From DASQDN01 sp035630195 (GTDB lineage Bacteria > Acidobacteriota > Terriglobia > Bryobacterales > Bryobacteraceae): a stretch of 8,515 nucleotides of DNA. Shown here piece after piece: positions 5,043 to 8,515 of the stretch. The stretch lies in the NCBI GenBank assembly GCA_035630195.1, contig DASQLD010000668.1:1-8515 (forward strand), given 5' to 3'. A program made the translations under genes and the position numbers. Below the pieces are notes generated by a model. That model saw nothing but the letters and a program-made list of their open reading frames with translations. It searched no databases and had not been told where the DNA came from. Numbering within the stretch: position 1 is the stretch's first letter; each line of letters starts with the position of its first letter.

Positions 5043-7763
5043 GTGCTCACCCCCAATATGAACGAGGAATCTGCAAGGTTGCAAGAAGCGCATACCAAGA
5101 ACGTGCCCTGGAGAAAATGGGGGCCCTATCTAAGTGAGCGCCAGTGGGGGACGGTGCGTGAGGACTACAGTAAGGATGGAAACGCTTGGAATTACTTCAG
5201 TCACGATCAGGCGCGTTCGCGAACGTATCGATGGGGTGAGGATGGGCTGGCTGGTCTGAGTGATGACAATCAATTGCTTTGCTTCTCCCTGGCCCTATGG
5301 AACGGCGCCGACCCTATCCTGAAAGAACGTCTTTTCGGGCTCACCAACAGTGAAGGCAATCATGGCGAAGACGTTAAGGAGTATTACTACTACCTCGATA
5401 GCACTCCAACGCACTCGTACATGAAATATCTGTACAAGTACCCTCATCAGGCTTACCCCTACGAGGATTTGATAAGAACCAATTGGATACGCAACCGCAA
5501 CGACATGGAGTATGAGTTGCTTGACACCGGCATCTTCACCGGTGATCGCTACTTCGACGTTTTTGTCGAATACGCCAAAAACACACCCGAAGATATCCTG
5601 GTTCGGATAAATGTGTGCAATCGCGGGCCGGAAGCCGCGACCATTCACGTTCTTCCAACGTTGTGGTTCCGGAATACATGGGCGTGGATCGCCGACGCAT
5701 CCAAACCAGTCCTGAAAGAAATTGCAGGCGCCTCAGGAGTTCGAGTCGTCGCTGCTGCGATCGATGAACTCGGCGAACGTTTCCTTTACTGCGAGGGCGA
5801 AGTTCCTCTTCTGTTTACTGAGAACGAGACGAACAATGAACGGCTGTTTGGCGGATCGAACGCAACGCCATACGTCAAAGATGGCATCAATGATTATGTC
5901 GTAGCGGGGAACCACGAAGTTATCAACCCGGCGAAAACTGGAACAAAAGCCGCCGCGCATTATCAGTTAACCGTCTCAGGCGGGGAGATGGCAACCATTC
6001 AGCTGCGGCTCAGCGATAAGACTCCCTCTCGACTATTCACTCCGTTCGGAAAACAGTTTGATGACATCCTTAAAGCTCGGCTTTCCGATTCTTCGAATGA
6101 GTATTACCGAAGCATTACGCCGGATGGGATTAGCGCGGATGCCGCCCTAGTGATGCGACAGGCCCTGGGCGGGATGCTGTGGAGCAAGCAATACTTCGGT
6201 TTCGATGTGAACAAATGGCTTGCCGAGCATGGCGCCGATCCGGCACGACCGGATGCTCCGGCTATTCGCAATAGCGAATGGTTTCACATGGTGAACAAGC
6301 ACGTCATTTCCATGCCGGACAAGTGGGAATATCCGTGGTTCGCGGCGTGGGACTTGGCGTTTCACGCGATTGCTCTGTCAACCGTGGATACCGAGTTTGC
6401 CAAGCATCAGCTCGATTTGTTGCTGCAGCGCTTCTTCCTCCACCCCACCGGTCAGATCCCTGCATACGAATGGAATTTTAGCGATGTTAATCCTCCCGTG
6501 CATGCCTGGGCGTCGCTCTTCGTTTACAGGACGGAGCAAGCTCTGACCGGCAGACGCGATCTGGATTTCCTGCGACGCTCGTTTCGCAAACTATCGTTGA
6601 ACTTCACTTGGTGGGTCAATCGGAAGGATCGATTCGGGAAGAACGTATTTGAGGGCGGATTCCTCGGGCTGGACAACATAGGGGTTTTCGATCGCAGCGC
6701 CCCACTGCCCGCTGGCGGATATCTGGAGCAGGCCGATGGTACCGCGTGGATGGCGCTTTTTTGCCAAAATATGCTCGAAATATCTGTCGAGCTAGCCGCC
6801 ACTGATCCTACCTACGATGAAATGGCGGCAAAGTTTGTCGATCATTTTCTGTGGATTGCCAGAGCGATGAATTACGTAGGGCCGAGTGGGATGTGGGACG
6901 AAGAAGACGGTTTCTACTACGATGTACTCCGTTATCCCGATGGCGCCGCGTCGCGGTTAAAGGTCCGCTCCATGGTCGGATTGTTGCCGCTCTGCGCCAC
7001 AACAGTCATCGAACCCTGGCAGCGAGAACTGGTACCGCAAACGTTAGCCACAACGTTGGAGCGCATACACCACATGCCGGAGATTCTCGAAAGCATGCAC
7101 ACCACAGGTAAGGGCCATCGTGGCGTAGGCGACCGGGGCATTATTGCCCTCGTAAACTCGGATCGGTTGCGGCGGATCCTCGGACGTATGCTGGATGAGA
7201 ACGAGTTTCTGGGTGAATACGGAATACGCGCTCTATCGCGATACCATGCCGAGCATCCTTACGTTTTCAATTTGCAGGGTCAGGATTACAGTGTCCGTTA
7301 TATTCCGGCGGAATCGGACTCGGGCATGTTCGGAGGCAATTCGAACTGGCGTGGTCCGATCTGGATGCCGGTGAACGCGCTCTTGATTCGTGCCCTGTTG
7401 TCTTTCTACCTCTATTACGGCGATTCGTTCAAAGTCGAATGTCCGACTGGTTCGGGCAAATGGATGAACCTTTTTGAGGTGGCCCGGGAGATTACCGAAC
7501 GATTAACGAGGATCTTCCTGAGAGACGAGAATGGGCGGCGGCCCGTCTTTGGTGGCACGGAGAAGCTTCAGACGGACCCACACTGGAGGGATTGCCTGAT
7601 GTTCTTCGAGTACTTCCATGGAGATAACGGAGCCGGTATTGGAGCTAGTCACCAGACAGGCTGGACTGGCATCGTCGCGACAATGATTAACCTCTTCGGA
7701 CGTATCGATGCTGACCAATTCCTGGAAACGGGCAAAAAAGCCGCATTCCAGCAACACCCGTGA
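5043..7763 (+). CDS. GH63/MGH1-like glycoside hydrolase ('glucosidase' group), cytoplasmic
   Basis: The 906-codon product matches the roughly 900-residue bacterial 'glucosidase' group related to GH63 and mannosylglycerate-hydrolase-like enzymes, which hydrolyse glycosides with an (alpha/alpha)6 barrel. The N-terminal block is characteristic: WGPYLSERQWGTVREDYS (26-43), YRWGEDGLAGLSDDNQ (62-77), RLFGLTNSEGNHGEDVKEYY (96-115) and STPTHSYMKYLYKYP (120-134). The C-terminal barrel shows WDLAFHA (D437), GLDN (D544), WRGPIWMPVN (769-778) and FFEYFHGDNGAGIGASHQTG (E856). By analogy with GH63, D544 and E856 are the best guesses for acid and base; this is inferred. No signal peptide is present, so the enzyme is intracellular. 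The true substrate is unknown, with a compatible solute or storage alpha-glucoside possible. The longest frame begins with GTG at 5043, and ATG at 5058 is an alternative; neither has a good Shine-Dalgarno sequence. An in-frame stop at 5034-5036 rules out anything longer. Confidence 0.92.
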   Translation: MLTPNMNEESARLQEAHTKNVPWRKWGPYLSERQWGTVREDYSKDGNAWNYFSHDQARSRTYRWGEDGLAGLSDDNQLLCFSLALWNGADPILKERLFGLTNSEGNHGEDVKEYYYYLDSTPTHSYMKYLYKYPHQAYPYEDLIRTNWIRNRNDMEYELLDTGIFTGDRYFDVFVEYAKNTPEDILVRINVCNRGPEAATIHVLPTLWFRNTWAWIADASKPVLKEIAGASGVRVVAAAIDELGERFLYCEGEVPLLFTENETNNERLFGGSNATPYVKDGINDYVVAGNHEVINPAKTGTKAAAHYQLTVSGGEMATIQLRLSDKTPSRLFTPFGKQFDDILKARLSDSSNEYYRSITPDGISADAALVMRQALGGMLWSKQYFGFDVNKWLAEHGADPARPDAPAIRNSEWFHMVNKHVISMPDKWEYPWFAAWDLAFHAIALSTVDTEFAKHQLDLLLQRFFLHPTGQIPAYEWNFSDVNPPVHAWASLFVYRTEQALTGRRDLDFLRRSFRKLSLNFTWWVNRKDRFGKNVFEGGFLGLDNIGVFDRSAPLPAGGYLEQADGTAWMALFCQNMLEISVELAATDPTYDEMAAKFVDHFLWIARAMNYVGPSGMWDEEDGFYYDVLRYPDGAASRLKVRSMVGLLPLCATTVIEPWQRELVPQTLATTLERIHHMPEILESMHTTGKGHRGVGDRGIIALVNSDRLRRILGRMLDENEFLGEYGIRALSRYHAEHPYVFNLQGQDYSVRYIPAESDSGMFGGNSNWRGPIWMPVNALLIRALLSFYLYYGDSFKVECPTGSGKWMNLFEVAREITERLTRIFLRDENGRRPVFGGTEKLQTDPHWRDCLMFFEYFHGDNGAGIGASHQTGWTGIVATMINLFGRIDADQFLETGKKAAFQQHP

Positions 7764-7787
7764 TGAGACCGATAGACGAATTTCAGA

Positions 7788-8515
7788 TCACTTCATACTC
7801 TCCCGAACATCAACAAGGAGCGAATCGAACCTCTCGAGACGAATAAATCCGATCCGCGGATACTCGATATCGATGATGACGTAGATGATGATTGTCATCA
7901 ATAGAGGGAACGCGATCATATGGAGAAGACTACGCACCTTACCGCCGGCCATGCCAAAGCCGGAAAGTAGAGCGGCGGCCAGCACCATAACTGCCAACAG
8001 AACGAAGATGATTGGCGGCGTGTGGGTTTGCATCGCTACCGTCCGCGTTGTGGTCACATCGATCATCTGGTTCAACGACGACAAGACCAGGGTGGTGGCG
8101 GGAATGCTGTTCCCCTCGACGTTCTTGGTGGCAGCGACCGCTTGCGTCCAGATCTCCCCCTGGATCTGTTGGGATTCTTTGAGCTTGGCCTGAGCGGCCT
8201 CAACATTCGGTAAAGCGCGATAGACTGCAAGCCGCGAGTCGACGTATCGCCGAAACAAATCCCTGAGCGCAGGCTGCCTCTCAGCGGGAAGCACATCGAG
8301 ACGGAGGTAGGCAGTACCGATATCATTGGCTTCCTGAACAATTAGATCGCGGCGCTTGTCCAATCGCGAAGTGGCTGCAGAAAACGTAAACGCGAGCAAC
8401 AGCCCCATTAGTCCGAAGATTGCCCCATCCACTGCGCCAAGACCCGCCGTGGCGCCGTCCGGATCTTCCGATCGTCGCCGGATCCCAATTCGCCGGCCGA
8501 TCTCCAGCAATACAA
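7788..8515 (-). CDS. DUF4239-like inner-membrane protein (5' end cut by the window edge)
   Basis: The frame stays open to the right edge; the first possible start inside, TTG at 8510-8508, is probably internal because V then LEIGRR reads on from outside. About 241 residues are visible. Numbering from that TTG, membrane segments lie at about 28-46 (IFGLMGLLLAFTFSA), 165-187 and 195-215; a first helix probably lies just outside the window. The block LLLAFTFSAATSRLDKRRDL (37-56) followed by IVQEANDIGTAYLRLDVLP (57-75) fits the DUF4239 (bestrophin-like) pattern as I remember it. The loop from about 76 to 160 is helical and lies between the membrane segments. Biochemical role is unknown; a channel-type function is only suggested by the family label. 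It converges on the glycoside hydrolase with 24 bases between the stops and no visible terminator. Confidence 0.8.
   Translation of the reverse strand, partial: VLLEIGRRIGIRRRSEDPDGATAGLGAVDGAIFGLMGLLLAFTFSAATSRLDKRRDLIVQEANDIGTAYLRLDVLPAERQPALRDLFRRYVDSRLAVYRALPNVEAAQAKLKESQQIQGEIWTQAVAATKNVEGNSIPATTLVLSSLNQMIDVTTTRTVAMQTHTPPIIFVLLAVMVLAAALLSGFGMAGGKVRSLLHMIAFPLLMTIIIYVIIDIEYPRIGFIRLERFDSLLVDVRESMK

Noticed and set aside
5295..5648. 117-codon open frame on the minus strand
   Set aside because: It is antisense to the most conserved N-terminal block of the glycoside hydrolase.
1..8515. Mobile element, CRISPR array, defence system or RNA gene
   Set aside because: No transposase or integrase motif, regularly spaced repeat, tRNA cloverleaf or rRNA-like segment was seen. 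All stretches over 300 bases are covered by genes.

Overview
The window most likely comes from an acidobacterium of the Solibacter/Bryobacter type (class Solibacteres/Terriglobia). Two things point there. The first is a TonB-dependent receptor of the Oar-like kind, with an N-terminal carboxypeptidase-regulatory-like domain. The second is a secreted protein ending in what looks like the 'Solibacter uncharacterized C-terminal domain' (TIGR03437). Base composition looks moderately GC-rich and even throughout. I see no insertion sequence, integrase, tRNA, rRNA or CRISPR array, so this reads as ordinary chromosomal DNA.

Layout. Positions 1-2124 (minus) hold the first 708 codons of a large TonB-dependent outer-membrane receptor whose 3' end lies beyond the left edge. 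A 182-base divergent promoter region (2125-2306) follows; it has a reasonable minus-strand promoter and a 10-bp perfect palindrome. Rightward from it runs a two-gene operon of exported proteins. The first gene (2307-3056) encodes an unrecognised 249-residue secreted protein with a Gly/Arg/Pro/Gln-rich linker. The second (3060-4286) encodes a P/Homo B-type domain joined to a TIGR03437-like domain. A strong 11-bp GC-rich hairpin at 4304-4337 closes the operon.

A small exported helical protein resembling the Spy/CpxP type lies on the minus strand (4422-4898). A 144-base divergent spacer separates it from a 906-codon cytoplasmic glycoside hydrolase of the GH63/MGH1-like 'glucosidase' group (5043-7763). 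Only 24 bases beyond that, convergent and running off the right edge, is a DUF4239-like inner-membrane protein (7788-8515, minus) that lacks its start.

How the genes may work together. The receptor and the two-gene operon share one divergent control region, and all three products are exported. A joint role at the cell surface, such as capture or uptake of a polymer or peptide, is a reasonable inference but is not shown by the sequence. The hydrolase, the helical protein and the membrane protein have their own promoters or orientations and are not clearly linked to it. I do not see a demonstrably new system. The best candidate for something undescribed is the secreted pair at 2307-4286.
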